Assembly (NCBI RefSeq): GCF_964355755.1
Contig: NC_092675.1
Location: 29,164,912 to 29,228,911, forward strand
Source of the DNA: Antedon mediterranea
Taxonomy: Eukaryota > Echinodermata > Crinoidea > Comatulida > Antedonidae
Reading direction: 5' to 3'
DNA: 64,000 bases
Positions 24,141-61,300 of the stretch are shown piece by piece; position 1 is the stretch's first letter; the number at the start of each line of letters is the position of its first letter. The notes under the pieces are model-generated. The model did no database searches and was not told the DNA's origin. It worked only from the letters and a program-made list of their open reading frames with translations. Made by a program: the position numbers and the translations under genes.

Positions 24141-24983
24141 TAGAAAAATGACAACTATAATGATATTTATAGAGAAAAAAACAAAAAATGTATTAAATTC
24201 ACATTATAATTTGATGATAAATCTAAAGTACAAAAGCCATATGAAATTTTAATATTCAAAAAGTGTAACAGTCAATAACATTAAATTATGTATGTTTAAC
24301 ATACATATCACATTTTATATAGAATCATTTATTATTTTGGATAATAAAAACCACAATATATAAACACCTTTTACAATTATCAATCTACATCAACTTGATA
24401 CATTTACTCTCTTAAAATACAGGATTAAAAATAATAAACAATATTATAATATGTTCAAGGTATAAGACTTATATAACACGATGCCCATTTAACATGTTTC
24501 TCTACTCCAACACTTTGTTTGTATATATATAATCTGGATGTGCTTTTCTGAAATGATTTTATTAATCTATTTGTGTTTAAAGTAAACAAAATAACATTAT
24601 ACTAATACTAATCTATAGGCATAGAAACTATTAGACTATTACATAATAAACGACACATGCCTTTATTCTGGTTTTTGTTGCCTATTGGCCTATAAAATAT
24701 TCCACAAATTTAGAGAATGTTAAGGAGAAAAGATACGCAACAGGTATGGTAATAAGTTTACAAGAAACATTACATGAAATAACACTTCTTACCATCACAT
24801 TCACTAAAAAAGAATTAGTACAAATAAAAATATACTCTACATCCTCACAATTACAAGTTTATCCTCAAATTATCCATGCAGGCATAGGGTTAAGCCAGTA
24901 CATTTTTATTCGCCTATCCTATTTTCTTTATCCATAGGATAAATTATTAAATTTTGGTCCTAGGCCAATCCAGCAAGCTTAAT

Positions 24984-25107
24984 CAAATTCTACACTCATT
25001 GATAAGAGCTTAGGGAGTTAATAAAATAGCAGACATCGTCCCAATTCTACACTCATTCATAAGAGCTTAGGGAGTTAATAAAATAGCAGACGTCATCACA
25101 ATTGTAC
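24984..25107. repeat. Tandem duplication, about 62-bp unit
   Basis: Two copies of TTCTACACTCATT, ATAAGAGCTTAGGGAGTTAA and TAAAATAGCAGAC. Confidence 0.9.
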
Positions 25108-25304
25108 ACTAATAAATACCAAATCTGCTTATACAACAATGCTTGAATTTACTGTTTGTTTTTACTAAAGTTTCAACTGCAACACGACCTTATGGAGGAA
25201 CTGGAAGAATAAAAATGTTCAGATACTGTTTTAAGTTCTACACAACCACAAAGATTTGTCCATGAAGTAACTACATTTCAAAGTAAATTTTAGAATTGAA
25301 ATAT

Positions 25305-25495
25305 TTTATTTATACTGGGCGACCTCTTCAGTCAAAGACTGGTCTCCCAGAGGGCCCTGCCTGTTATGATCAGTGGCTGTGATGTACTAATAAACCCTAC
25401 TCGTCTAGAAATATGTACTATGTTCTTTAAAGTGCACATGAGCTAGATGTGTACACTGGACCTACGGTTTATAGTTCTTATCCAAGAAGTAACAC
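25305..25495 (-). mobile_element. SINE-like element family B, 5'-truncated copy
   Basis: About 180 bases shared with 60318-60490: CCTCTTCAGTCAAAGACTG, GTTATGATCAGTGGCTGT, TTCTTTAAAGTGCACA and GAGCTAGATGTGTACACTGG. On the minus strand it ends in CCAGTATAAATAAAATA, an A-rich tail. The tRNA-like head seen in the 60.3-60.6 kb copy is missing here. Confidence 0.75.
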
Positions 25496-26109
25496 AAATA
25501 ATAACATACTGGTATTAATATTTGTATGCAGCTATTTGGTTGGCAACCTGATATATCCCACTCAAAGGTGCATTGTATTTTTAAAGTGTATCAAACTTTG
25601 CAGTATAAATTCAATGTGCAATTTGCACTCAATAGTAAAAGACTTAACAACAGTGTGATATATTCTAGCACTAAAAAATGAGTGAAAACTTTAAATATAT
25701 TTATAGTTATTTCTTACTACCTTACTGGTGTGTGTGGTATTTACCAAATTTAGTAGCAAATCCATTAACACAACAACTTTAAAATATCCAATTAAAAAAA
25801 AACATCTAAAAATGTGAATTTAAATATGATTGTGATATCACGATTCTTTAACAACTAAAACGTATATAACTTTTTAATAAAATAACATTTATTGATAAAG
25901 AAGAATGATAAATTTAAATATCAACTTTATCATAACTATCATTCAAAATTATAATCTTGATTATCAAAATTTGAATCATGATTTGACTGGGTTTCACAAC
26001 AATTGAAATGACTGCTAATTCTATTACACTAATCTTGCAAAATGTAATAGAGATCTACGATATCAAATTAAATATCTAGTCCTACAATAACCAGATTGCT
26101 AATCAATAA

Positions 26110-26300
26110 TAGATAAATACCAAATCAGTATCAATCAATATCAATCAATTCCAACTCAATATCAATCAATACCAAATCAATATCAATCAATATCAATCAA
26201 TACCAAATCAATATCAATCAATACAAAGTCAATACCAAAACAATATCAATCAATACCAAAACAATATCAATCAATACTAAATCAATATCAATCAATACCA
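26110..26300. repeat. Compound microsatellite
   Basis: Irregular array of CAATATCAATCAATAC-type units. Confidence 0.85.
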
Positions 26301-27125
26301 AATAACTTTTTGTCAACTGCCTAATCAATTTTGACAAACTTAATATAAACTGTAATATGGCAAGGATCCAGTTTGCATGGTTTATAAAGATCTCTAGTTT
26401 TACTGTATTTCAATGCAGCATATGGACAAACAGAAAAACTGCAGCATTGTAATGTTTAATGTAATGGGGGTTTGCGACATATACATAGCACCATGTAAGG
26501 GGAACTCACTTAACTAATGCGAGATGTTAAAGTACCGAATGTCATGCAGCATTGCACATTGATATACTTAATTACTACAACAACATATTTATTGTACGCA
26601 ATGTGTATAAAAGTATTAAACAATTATGTAAAATGATATTTTAATAATTAATACTTTGATTCATTTACATTGTAACACTTACTTCTTTTGATTGAAATTA
26701 CACGATTTTATAATTCATGTTTCATGCTGTTTTAAATTAAAATATGAATAATGTTTTAAATTGAGAAAGCAATTAAGTCCAGATTAAAACAGACATTCAA
26801 GAATGCCACTGAAATGTAAATTGCACATTTAAAAGATAAAACAGCAGCTATTTGTATCTTGAACAAATGCAGAATTTAAATCTATATTTTTGTAAATAGA
26901 CATTAGATGTACCTCATTCGTAGAAAAGACTTCATTTTCACACCTGGTTGATGGTTTATAAACCTTATGAATATTTAAATGAGGTATTTGTCCTTCATTG
27001 TTAGTACATTTTACATTACGTATTAAAATAAATAGTTTCACACACACACATTTATTATAAATGGAAATGGCAATTTATCTAGAATATTATTTTTTAATTT
27101 AAGAATCATTTATACTACCAGGTCC

Positions 27126-50907
<23,782 letters not shown>

Positions 50908-51249
50908 TATGATATCCTTTACCGTTTCTATTATCAATCCGAGGTTTTCTATTCAATTGAAGACAGTCTAGCCTGTCATTTTCCCACACAAATTCCACGA
51001 TCAATTTAGTGGATCGTAGTAGAATTTAACCAACCACTACAAAAGACAAAAATACCCGACAAGTGTGGTGGTGGCTGGCGTCGATCACATGACCCGCACA
51101 CGCTTCTCTGATTGGAAATTTATTTTTCACACAGTCTCAATAGCTTTAGACGGGGGTGGTAGTAGTCGAGTAGAGTACGTACAAAAACAACATAGAAAGT
51201 CAAGTTATTGCTAAATATACTATATCACTGTATGAGTCATTTAATTTGA

Positions 51250-51587
51250 CACGTGAAACAAAAAGGGATTTCCCGCGTGGGTTTTGGCGTTTCAATTCTA
51301 GATAATCTGCCTACATCCTGTTTCTTGACAATATGACTTTTGAACACATTACTTGTCACTTGACAATTTTCTGAGGACTTTTACATTATTAATTTCTCTG
51401 ATAGTGATAGCGCGTTATTAAAATGTGAAAATAGTATTGAATTGAACAAATTGATACTTCCATTAAATAAATAACAAATGAGTACTGACCCTCGTATAAA
51501 CTAACGAGCGGGTGGATCCGAGGATCCCGGCCCCGAGTCCAGTCCGGTCATAAAATAAAAGGCGCGAAAACTAAATATGGCGCGAAA
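51250..51587 (-). promoter_or_regulatory. Putative DOT1L upstream regulatory region with E2F-type sites
   Basis: 350-700 bases upstream of the DOT1L ATG: an E-box CACGTG (51250-51255), TTTCCCGC (51269-51276), and two GGCGCGAAA sites (51561-51569 and 51579-51587) 18 bases apart. The last two are exact E2F consensus sites in reverse. No TATA box seen. Site function is inferred. Confidence 0.45.
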
Positions 51588-52994
51588 TCACAATTCAGAC
51601 ATTCAGTGAAGTCATAAGTGGAATTTCTGGGCGTCCCATCAGTAATACTACAAATTATATCAAAATGGACGGCCCGGTGGTGTGCCCGTCGCATAATCTT
51701 AAAAACCTCTCCGCTCAAATAAAAAAAAATGTTTTGGCAGGCTAAAGAATTGTCTCAGAACACAAAACATGGAATAATGTTTTCACTTGTAAAATGAAAA
51801 AATAAATGGTTAAATGAAACCCACTGGATGGCAGCCAATTTTACTATTTTGTCCCAGATTCAATTTTGGTCAAACTAGGGCCTATGTGACATTAAAATAG
51901 CACTATTATAGGCCTACAACAAATAGGCCTACAGTTTTAAGAATTATTTTTTCAGGGGGACATAAATCTTTTTTAAAACTATGCTCTGACTCGCGACTAG
52001 TTAATCTTTTTTTGAATCAATTTTTTTATTTATAAAACTAAATAAATGAATATTATCGGTTGTTTAATTTCGATCAATGATTTTAATATTTCATAGACAT
52101 GCGTAGGTTTGCGACGATAACGGAATACGGAAGAAGATACAACTAGTAGGCCTAACCGTTGCGTAGGAGTAGCAGTGACGGTCACTCCGTGAACCGAACG
52201 AATTCATGAGATCGAATATGTGTGGAAAGGTGATGATAGAGAAGGGTATAGTATTTCTCGATTAAATTTTAAATATCGTACATCAATGGTAAATGGTTAT
52301 TCATAATAGGCGGCTCGAACCGTTTTTTATTTTATTGTTACCACTGATAACATTGGATAAAAATAGATGGCGTAACATAACATTTGATGACATTCACCGG
52401 ACGATTATCCTGACGCTAATATTTCAACTTCTCAAAAAAGTGAAATTCGGTGATGAACAAAAAAGTACGACAGATTTGGGTGGCATGGGGGCGGTATAAC
52501 TAAACCGATTATCTGTGAGAACGGCCATTTCCAATATAAAATTACTGTATATCTATTGAATTCCAATTATCGATCTGTTTCCCCTATGTTTAATAATTTT
52601 TTGGGATTTTTTTATACACATTCATTTCTTTAAACAAGCCCTTTCTTATGATAAGGGATAGTCGAAAGTTGTATAGGTATAGCTCAACTACCCGAAAATA
52701 ATCCTTGTTTTTTTGTAGAAACGTTGTAGAGAATATTTACAAAAATTATGAAAAAAAAAACAAAAGGTAATTTAACTTGAATTTTACGTTTTGGCGTTTT
52801 ATTCAACTTCAGATTTTTATTTTCGCGCTGAATCAAAATGTTTTTAAAATCTAAATTATCCACCATATACGTCACTTTCTCAGAAACGTAAGTATCTGAA
52901 CTCATAATAAACTATGTAAATTAACCAAATATTATTATGATTTTATAATGATAAAAAAGGTGTACTTCATAATGTTTGGTCGCTGCGCACTTGA
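51588..52994. other. Intergenic region upstream of DOT1L
   Basis: No gene seen. Holds copy 2 of the interspersed repeat (51765-51985, matching 10785-11035) and short GC-rich patches near 51660 and 52130-52200. Open frames near 52293 and 52684 have no recognisable features. Confidence 0.5.
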
Positions 52995-54330
52995 AATATG
53001 TCAAGTTTAACTTATGAGTTACTCAGGAAAAAAACATGCAATAGGCCGGAATATAAAATAAACTCAGAAACATACATTAGAATGTTCACCTAAAATTGTC
53101 AAGTTTATGTCATTCTCCTACGAGTTACTCAGAAACACACACACAACATTTGAATGTTCACCTAAAATAGTGTCTAGTTTATGTCATTCTCCTACGAGTT
53201 ACTCAGAAACATATAACATTAGAATGTTCCCCTAAAATAGTGTCAAGTTTATGTCATTCTCCTACGAGTTACTCAGAAACATACACACATTAGAATGTTC
53301 ACCTAAAATAGTGTCAAGTTTATGTCATTCTCCTACGAGTTACTCAGAAACAAACACACAACATTAGAATGTTCACCTAAAATAGTGTCTAGTTTATGTC
53401 ATTCTCCTACGAGTTACTCAGAAACACACACACAACATTTGAATGTTCACCTAAAATAGTGTCTAGTTTATGTCATTCTCCTACGAGTTACTCAGAAACA
53501 TATAACATTAGAATGTTCACCTAAAAATAGTTTCAAGTTTATGTCATTCTCCTACGAGTTACTCAGAAACAAACACAACATTAGAATGTTCACCTAAAAT
53601 AGTGTCTAGTTTATGTCATTCTCCTACGAGTTACCCAGAAACAAACACACAACATTGAAATGTTCACCTAAAATAGTGTCTAGTTTATGTCATTCTCCTA
53701 CGAGTTACTCAGAAACAAACACACAATATTCAAATGTTCACCTAAAATAGTGTCTAGTTTATGTCATTCTCCTACGAGTTACTCAGAAACACACACACAC
53801 ATTAGAATGTTCACCTAAAATAGTGTCTAGTTTATGTCATTCTCCTACGAGTTACTCAGAAACATACACACAACATTAGAATGTTCACCTAAAATAGTGT
53901 CTAGTTTATGTCATTCTCCTACGAGTTACTCAGAAACTAACACACAACATTAGAATGTTCACCTAAAATAGTGTCTAGTTTATGTCATTCTCCTACGAGT
54001 TACTCAGAAACATACACACATTAGAATGTTCACCTAAAATAGTGTCAAGTTTATGTCATGCTCCTACGAGTTACTCAGAACCAAACACACAACATTAGAA
54101 TATTCACCTAAAATAGTGTCAAGTTTATGTCATTCTCCTACGAGTTACTCAGAAACAAACACACAACATTAGAATGTTCACCTAAAATAGTGTCTAGTTT
54201 ATGTCATTCTCCTACGAGTTACTCAGAAACTAACACACATTAGAATGTTCACCTAAAATAGTGTCAAGTTTATGTCATTCTCCTACGAGTTACTCAGAAA
54301 CACACACACAACATTAGAATGTTCACTGAA
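52995..54330. repeat. 74-bp satellite array, about 18 copies
   Basis: A unit of about 74 bases with GTCATTCTCCTACGAGTTAC, TCAGAAAC, a variable CACA stretch, and ATTAGAATGTTCACCTAAAA followed by TAGTGTCTAG. Seventeen well-preserved copies follow one or two decayed ones at the left. Length varies mainly in the CA stretch. It separates the DOT1L upstream region from the 3' end of RAD54L. Confidence 0.97.
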
Positions 54331-55377
54331 GCATAGCTTAAAAACATCTTTATCATTTTGTAATTAGAATTGACATTCCAAGAAATCCTTCAGCGAAAAA
54401 TCACATCTAAATTTCTTCTTTATTCACGCAATTAAGGCTTCTGATGACAAAGTTCAAATATCGGACAACTCAAGCAGACAGTGACTGTTTTAACTATTTT
54501 TATTATTTATTTACATTATTATATACATATGACATGCATAGAAATATATATATATACTGTATATATATAATTTTGTTACTGTATTTTAAAGCCAGCTTGA
54601 CGTTCCTTCATGTGTGTTCATTTTCTACATAATCATGTAAAAGCTATATATTTTTGTAAAATTTTAAATTAAAAAAAAATTATAACATGAATAAGCTTTG
54701 TACAGATTTGGCTTTTAATATATTTAATCCCTGGTGGAGGCTATGTCTGAAAATGAATGACAATAAGTTAAAATTAGTAAAATAAGGTATTAAGAATTGA
54801 ATGTTTGGTATATGAGATATATATTTTACTTTTATGTGCAGTTGCCAAGCAACAACTTTTTTAATTGTGCTTGTAATTAATTTAATTAATTTTCTAAATA
54901 ATTATACTAAACAATTTAAAGTATAATGAGCGAAACCGGACAACCGCAAGTTAAATCCGTGCGGAAAACCAAAAATGGAAGGCTGATGCCAATACAATAT
55001 TGAAAAAAAAAATGTGCTTTAATGTAATTTATAATAAAGTGTGAAATATATAGAAACAATATTCTTAAAAACAGTTAACCATTGTCATATTCAATTGGGA
55101 ACTTTCGCAATCAACATAAAGATTCGTTGAGTACGTTTTGTAAATGTTTTTCGTTAAGAATACTCCGTCAATGGAAAAACTATACTCAACGGTAAAAGTC
55201 CTAATTGAATACGACAATTTTGTCGAGCACATCCATTCAATTTCTTAAAAATATATAAAAATCAGAATTGTTGAGCTCTTCTACTCCAGTTCAATTTCTG
55301 TACTCTTGGACAATATCAAATTTTTTTTTTTTTTTTTCTTCTCCTATTTAAAAAAAAAAATCAATCAACCATCATGA
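54331..55377. other. Intergenic region beyond the RAD54L 3' end
   Basis: AT-rich with TATATA stretches and a T-run (about 55321-55337). No gene seen. The nearest AATAAA for RAD54L (minus strand, 55388-55393) overlaps the last codons, so the 3' UTR may be very short or the true signal lies further out. Confidence 0.5.
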
Positions 55378-58300
55378 TCAGACTGTTTTTATTTGATCAT
55401 GTGACTTGTGATGAAATACAAACGAGACGCTAGTTTGCCACGCCCCTTTCAGTATGCAATCTGTGACTCCTCGCTTATCAGCACAATGGTTCCACTGAGA
55501 GAGGTCGCTGTTGCAATCCGAACCCTCTGGTGGAAGACCTGTTTGGATGTTATTCACACACCTGCGACACTTAAACCTACAAAGGATAGAAATTAAAAGA
55601 ACCAAAACATTTTTATAAAGTTTTTGATAATTACTATAGCGCCCTTTTCATGAATAATCATGCACAAAGGCGCTTTACATAGCAAATTATTACCCTGGTG
55701 ATTAAAAGCACTGTCTACACTATCAAACTTTATGTGACAAAAAAATGGTATGTGGCCATATATGGACATGATGTCATATCACTACCAAATTTGGGCATAT
55801 CACTACCATATTTGGACACATCATACTAGTTGATAGTGTAGACAGACACATGTAAAATATGTTGAATCTTACTTATCGTGTGTGTCACTCAAAGTGTCTT
55901 GGTTAAGCTTGAATAAATGTCGTAGATCCTCCAGGGAGAAGTGCCTTTCAACGTCACCTTCATTGTCAACCACACAGCTACTTAACGCTTTCTTGTGAGC
56001 CTGCCGTTGCAAGATCTTTTCCTCAATTGTTCCGGTCTGTCACAACAAAAGATTAACATTTACAATATCACAAATGTACTGTAGCTTTTACAATAATAGT
56101 TAACAAAAAGACCACTGTAGCCGTATTCACCAATCACACTTAAGTGAGGTATTTCCCTTAAATATTAAGTATTTCACTTAACTCAATAAATATTTAGGTA
56201 TTTCCCTTAAATTGTATTCACTTAGATAGGAGATTGAGTTTTTCCCTTAGCCTAAGTGTGAATGGTGAATATGGCCACTGGTTCCCAATAGACATGGTTA
56301 TGAAATTATTAACATTGTACAAAAATGTGTACACTAGGCTATAATTATTGGTCTTATACCAACATCGTATTTTTTTAAACATTTACAATGTACTGTCAGT
56401 ATATTATGCAACACATTTGCAAGGTAGTCAAAATTGGAGCTGTAGCTTGGTGGTAAACATGCTTGCCTTTACTTCCAAAGGTACAGGGTTCAATTCTGAC
56501 CTAGTGCTATAGGGTTTTGATTTGATTTGATTTATTCAATATCGGCTCATTACAATTACAACAGAATACATAAAAATATATAATGAAACAAAAAGCCAGG
56601 ATTGTCAAAAGCGAATCCAATCACTGTTTAAAGACTTTCCTTTAACATAAATAAAATATAATATAAATATAAAATAAATGACGAAAAAAAAATTGTAACT
56701 CACAACTGTTTCTACTCCACTCCCTAAGCCGCAAATGAGAATTTATAAGCAAAATATAGATTATGCTGTAATTTACATGCTGTTGCATGTGTATGATCAA
56801 TTCTATTTCACATATTTTTTCATTTCAAATGAAAAAAAGAATGTGTTTAGTTTTGTTTCGAAAGAACAAAAAAGGAGTACTTGAGAAGCCTTACTGATAC
56901 TAGTCTATAAATGTAACAAGGTTTCTTTTGTCCATCTCTCCAGACCCGTGCCATTGCTTGATCGTCATTGGCTGGGTTCCAGTCAGGATCAAACATCACA
57001 AGTCTGTTTGCACCAATCAGATTAAGGCCACACCCACCAGCTTTGCTGCTCAACATGAAGATATATTCTGGACTCTAGAACACAAAAGGACAATATTGTG
57101 CATAAGTAAATTCTTAATAGAGAGGTTTCGCAACGGTATGACTGCGATAACAAAAAAGTATTCGTTTTCGTAAGCCTGTTAAATTCTGTTTTGCACAGTA
57201 ACAAAATATTGAGGCCGCTGTCCAAACTATGACAGCGATAAATTTGAACAAAATGTAGGTACCCGTTGCTTGGCTGTATGGGCCTAGCGTAAAATCAGAG
57301 TGATTTAAACTTTAAAAACTGCTGTATATAAAAATTGACCTCACATTTTTAGTATTTTGACAAATAAAGTATTGATAGGTTTAAATAACTTAATCTGATG
57401 GATATCTTTTGATTCTGTGCGTGTCTATGTGACAAGGTGGGCGTATGTTCCAACACTTACCCTGGGGTCATTGAACTTCTCAACAATCTTAGCCCGCTTC
57501 TTTATAGACATTGATCCATCCAAGCGTACAAAGATATACCTAGAAAAAAAAAAGACTTTTACTTTAAACACTAAACATAAAATAATTATTGAGTGCTTGA
57601 TAGCTTACTTAGTTTTTAGATAGTTTTATGAAAATTGGCTTTCTCATTAACCATACCAGTTTAGCTATTGTAGCGGCGATAATTGGTTTTTTGTGCTGAA
57701 GCTACAAAATTGCACAATTAAATTACATATTTTTGTCCTTCAAACATGATATCCATTAAAAAAAAATTAGTTATTTTTTTTGGAAACCGATTTTTTGCCA
57801 TGTAAATTTGTTAGTAAAACATAATTACGCATATCATTAACCTACCCCCTAAGCCTGGATAGCCTCTCAAATAGATCCAGTGTCTGTGTGTAGTTAGACA
57901 CAAGTACCACCTTGTCACTTGTTGTACTCTTCACCATGGCTAGAATGTAGTCTAGTACAAGAATTTTCCCTGTAGAAAATGCAAATACAAAGAATATCAT
58001 GACTTAATCGCTCTAAAGCTCCGTCTACACTATTAAATTTATAGACATGATGATGTCATACCACTACCATATTTGGGCACATCATACTTTTTTTTCAAAC
58101 TAGTTTTATAGTGTAGACAGAGCTTAACAAATTAATTTTAAACATCAAAGGTATCATACTGGTTGATGAACACCAAGTACAGAAATTGTTTTAAGCTACT
58201 ACACTATCAAACTTTATGCGACAAAAAAATGTGATATGCCCATATGGTCATGATAATGTCATATCACTACTATATTTAAGCATATCACTACCATATTTAG

Positions 58301-61300
58301 GCACAGCACACTTTTTTTGCCAAACTAGTTTGATATTGTAGACAGAGCGTTATATAGAGCAGCGTAGCATATTTATTGATGGTTTGTGATCAATATGTTG
58401 TATTACAAACTGTGGATCGAGGTTCATTAAAATTCAAAGATGTATGGCTCCTTACCTGATAAATCTGGACGAACAATGTTAGGATTATAATTATCAGGAA
58501 ATAAACTTAGCATTCCTTCAAATCCATCTTTCCCAATTTTACATTTCTCATAAATAAGTGAAGGATCTGACAAAAAAATTTCTAAAAGTTAGTATTGATT
58601 GATTGGATGTGTGAAAAGATCATTTCATCAAAGGCAGCATAGATGGTTATCCTATAGTGCTAGGATAAAAACTTGTTAGATTTCTTTTGTTTTATGTATG
58701 AATAAATATATTTATCTATCTAAATGGGCTTTTACATTCTTCTGTACAATAACATTGGTGACAAGGCAATAAACACAATGTGGTTTTTAATACTGTATAT
58801 TGTATAGGCTTACTAACCATTGCAAAGTTTCTTAAGATGAGTGATTGCAGATAGGGATGACACGCTAACTTTTCCATTACTTGTAATTTCAGTACTTTTT
58901 GACTTGACAAACCGTCTGTAAAGTTCACTTTGTAGTGGTGTTAGCCGGCAACACACAACTTGTTCAACTAAAAATAGAAATGAACGGAAACTACATGATT
59001 GATATATTTCATTCACTAGATTGTGATGCTTACTTTGATATGAAATTAAAGGCTCTCTTAAGCTCTGTCTACACTATCAAACAAGTTTCATCATCATGTC
59101 CATATATGTGCACATCACATATTTTTTTATCACATAACGTTTGATAGTGTAGACAAGATTTAATACCCTTTTCAAACAAAAAGTAACAACTTATAACAAG
59201 GTTTGCATAGTGTGAAGACAATTTCCTGGAAATTCTGCCAAGATTTCACAAGGGACCCATGTAAAATCTTTGGAAAAAAACACACCGGTGAGAATATATT
59301 TTAAGATTTTACAAAAGAAATGAACAATAAATAAATCAACTTACTTTTAATTGGCAAGTACTTGGACAAAATTGATGCCGTCCTTCGAATAATGCAGCGG
59401 TTCACTAGCTTTGCTAACTGTACAATAAAAATGTGTTAACATCAATAACTATAAAAGTAATATTGGAATTCAGTATAACAAGTTGGAATAAAAATTAAAC
59501 ACACAAAATAAATATTTGGTTGTTTTAGGGTCTAGCAAGACCAACATTTAAACGTTTAAAGTACTTAAAGTGTCTCGCATTATGAAACTTGCATTTGAAA
59601 AATACAGCCCAGCAGAAGCAACAAACTAAGGATGAAGCAAGCTACCTTAAATAGTAAAATGTATTCATATATAGGATTCATAGTTCATAGGATTTAAATG
59701 CGGAGGTGTTTTACACAAATATGGGACATTATTTATTTTTTTAAATGTCAAATACAAAAATAAGTTATTTTCAGGTTGCAAATTTCAGAAAGTATACATC
59801 TACCCAAACCAAGTTTAATCTCTTTATTCATCTAAACAATAACAAAAAGGACAAACAAATTAAAAGATGAAAGGGGCTTGTGATAGGAGGCCCACTAAAA
59901 ACTAGTTACATTAAGATAAAAAAATAAATAAATACATTTAAAAAAAACCTGTATAGATGAATGGACCATGACAGGATCAACATGGCATTGTTAAGGAATA
60001 CCACTGACAGGACAAGCAGATTACAGGTCAGGTAAAAGAAATTAAAAAAACTAGTTTCAGTAATTTCGTACAAAAAAACCATTATTACCGCCTACCTCCT
60101 CTAGCTTCTCCTGCCCTTTTTTCCTCATAGAATCAGAAGCGTCCGCATCCCGACCACGTAAAATTGGAAGTTCAAATCGTTTCTTAAATTCTTGAGAAGT
60201 ACCTAAGTTTAAAGCAACGCCAAAATCAGAATGTATTTACACCTGAAGTTAATATCATTTTCCTTTGTAATATGTGTAAATTAACTAATGACAACTAAAT
60301 TCAATTGAATTTATTATTTCTTTATACTGGGTAACCTCTTCAGTCAAAGACTGTTATGATCAGTGGCTGTGTGTGTACTATTACACCTGGCTAACCCCCT
60401 ACTCGTTTCAAAAGATGTACTAGTTTCTTTAAAGTGCACAGGAGCTAGATGTGTACACTGGAGCTACGGTTTATAGTACTTATCCGAGACTAGTTCTACC
60501 ACCGGAATCATGGAGGGGTGAGCCTCACAACCCTTGCCGATGTTATGGCTACGTAATTATGCTTCCACCGTCTTAACCGCCCGGCCACTCACTCGCTCAA
60601 TTAAATGTTAAGAATGGGAAAATGTTTATAATAATCCTATTGTTGAAAATGTTTATGGTAAAATTCTCAAATGTTAAAAGAAAGATCCACACCTAAAATG
60701 CCAGTATTGACAAAGTGTACAAGGCTGAAATACTCCAGAAGATCATTTTGAATTGGCGTGCCAGACAGTAGAACACGTCTTTTAGCATTTAATGCATTCA
60801 ATGCTAGGTAAGTCTGGTTTTCAGAGTTCTTCAGTCTATGTCCCTGTTTTGAAATATAAAAATGGAACATAAAAACTTTGTTTGCTGTATATGAAAAGAG
60901 ACGTTGCCAAAACTACTGTATAGAGGGCGCTATTAAAACATTCTTAGACATATGGGTTAATAGTAACCTTTCCAGGCACGGCAAAGGTGGAAAATATGTA
61001 GGAAAACAAATGCTTTATCTTTAGTTAACAAATGAGTGCTTAATAATAATCCTAAAATAATAAATTTATACATTATCGGGATGTTTTTTCCATAACAAAT
61101 ATTATCTGGAGAAATGGGCTCTTCAGCAGGAGGTTGACTAAAACTATCAGGAACTGAGCTGGGAAATTTGAAAACTAGGAATTAAATAGCTAACCTCATC
61201 GCATAAGACCAAGCCAACGGAGCCTTTATGAAGGACGGAAGCATGTAGACGGAAAGTTTCGTAAGACAAGATCAAGACCGGATTGGCTGCACGTCTCCTT

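Larger units (their letters stand above)
22610..27125. other. COA7 upstream region and probable DOT1L 3' UTR/intergenic DNA
   Basis: No coding exon recognised in 4.5 kb. From 23000 the sequence is extremely AT-rich. It holds a MITE (23603-23766), tandem duplications (24022-24140 and 24984-25107), a SINE-like tail (about 25305-25495) and a CAATAT/CAATAC microsatellite (about 26110-26300). The portion next to 27125 should be the DOT1L 3' UTR unless the gene continues (see findings). Confidence 0.5.

Noticed and set aside
50938-55377. Nested or additional gene between DOT1L and RAD54L
   Set aside because: No exon with conserved protein content or paired splice sites was found on either strand.
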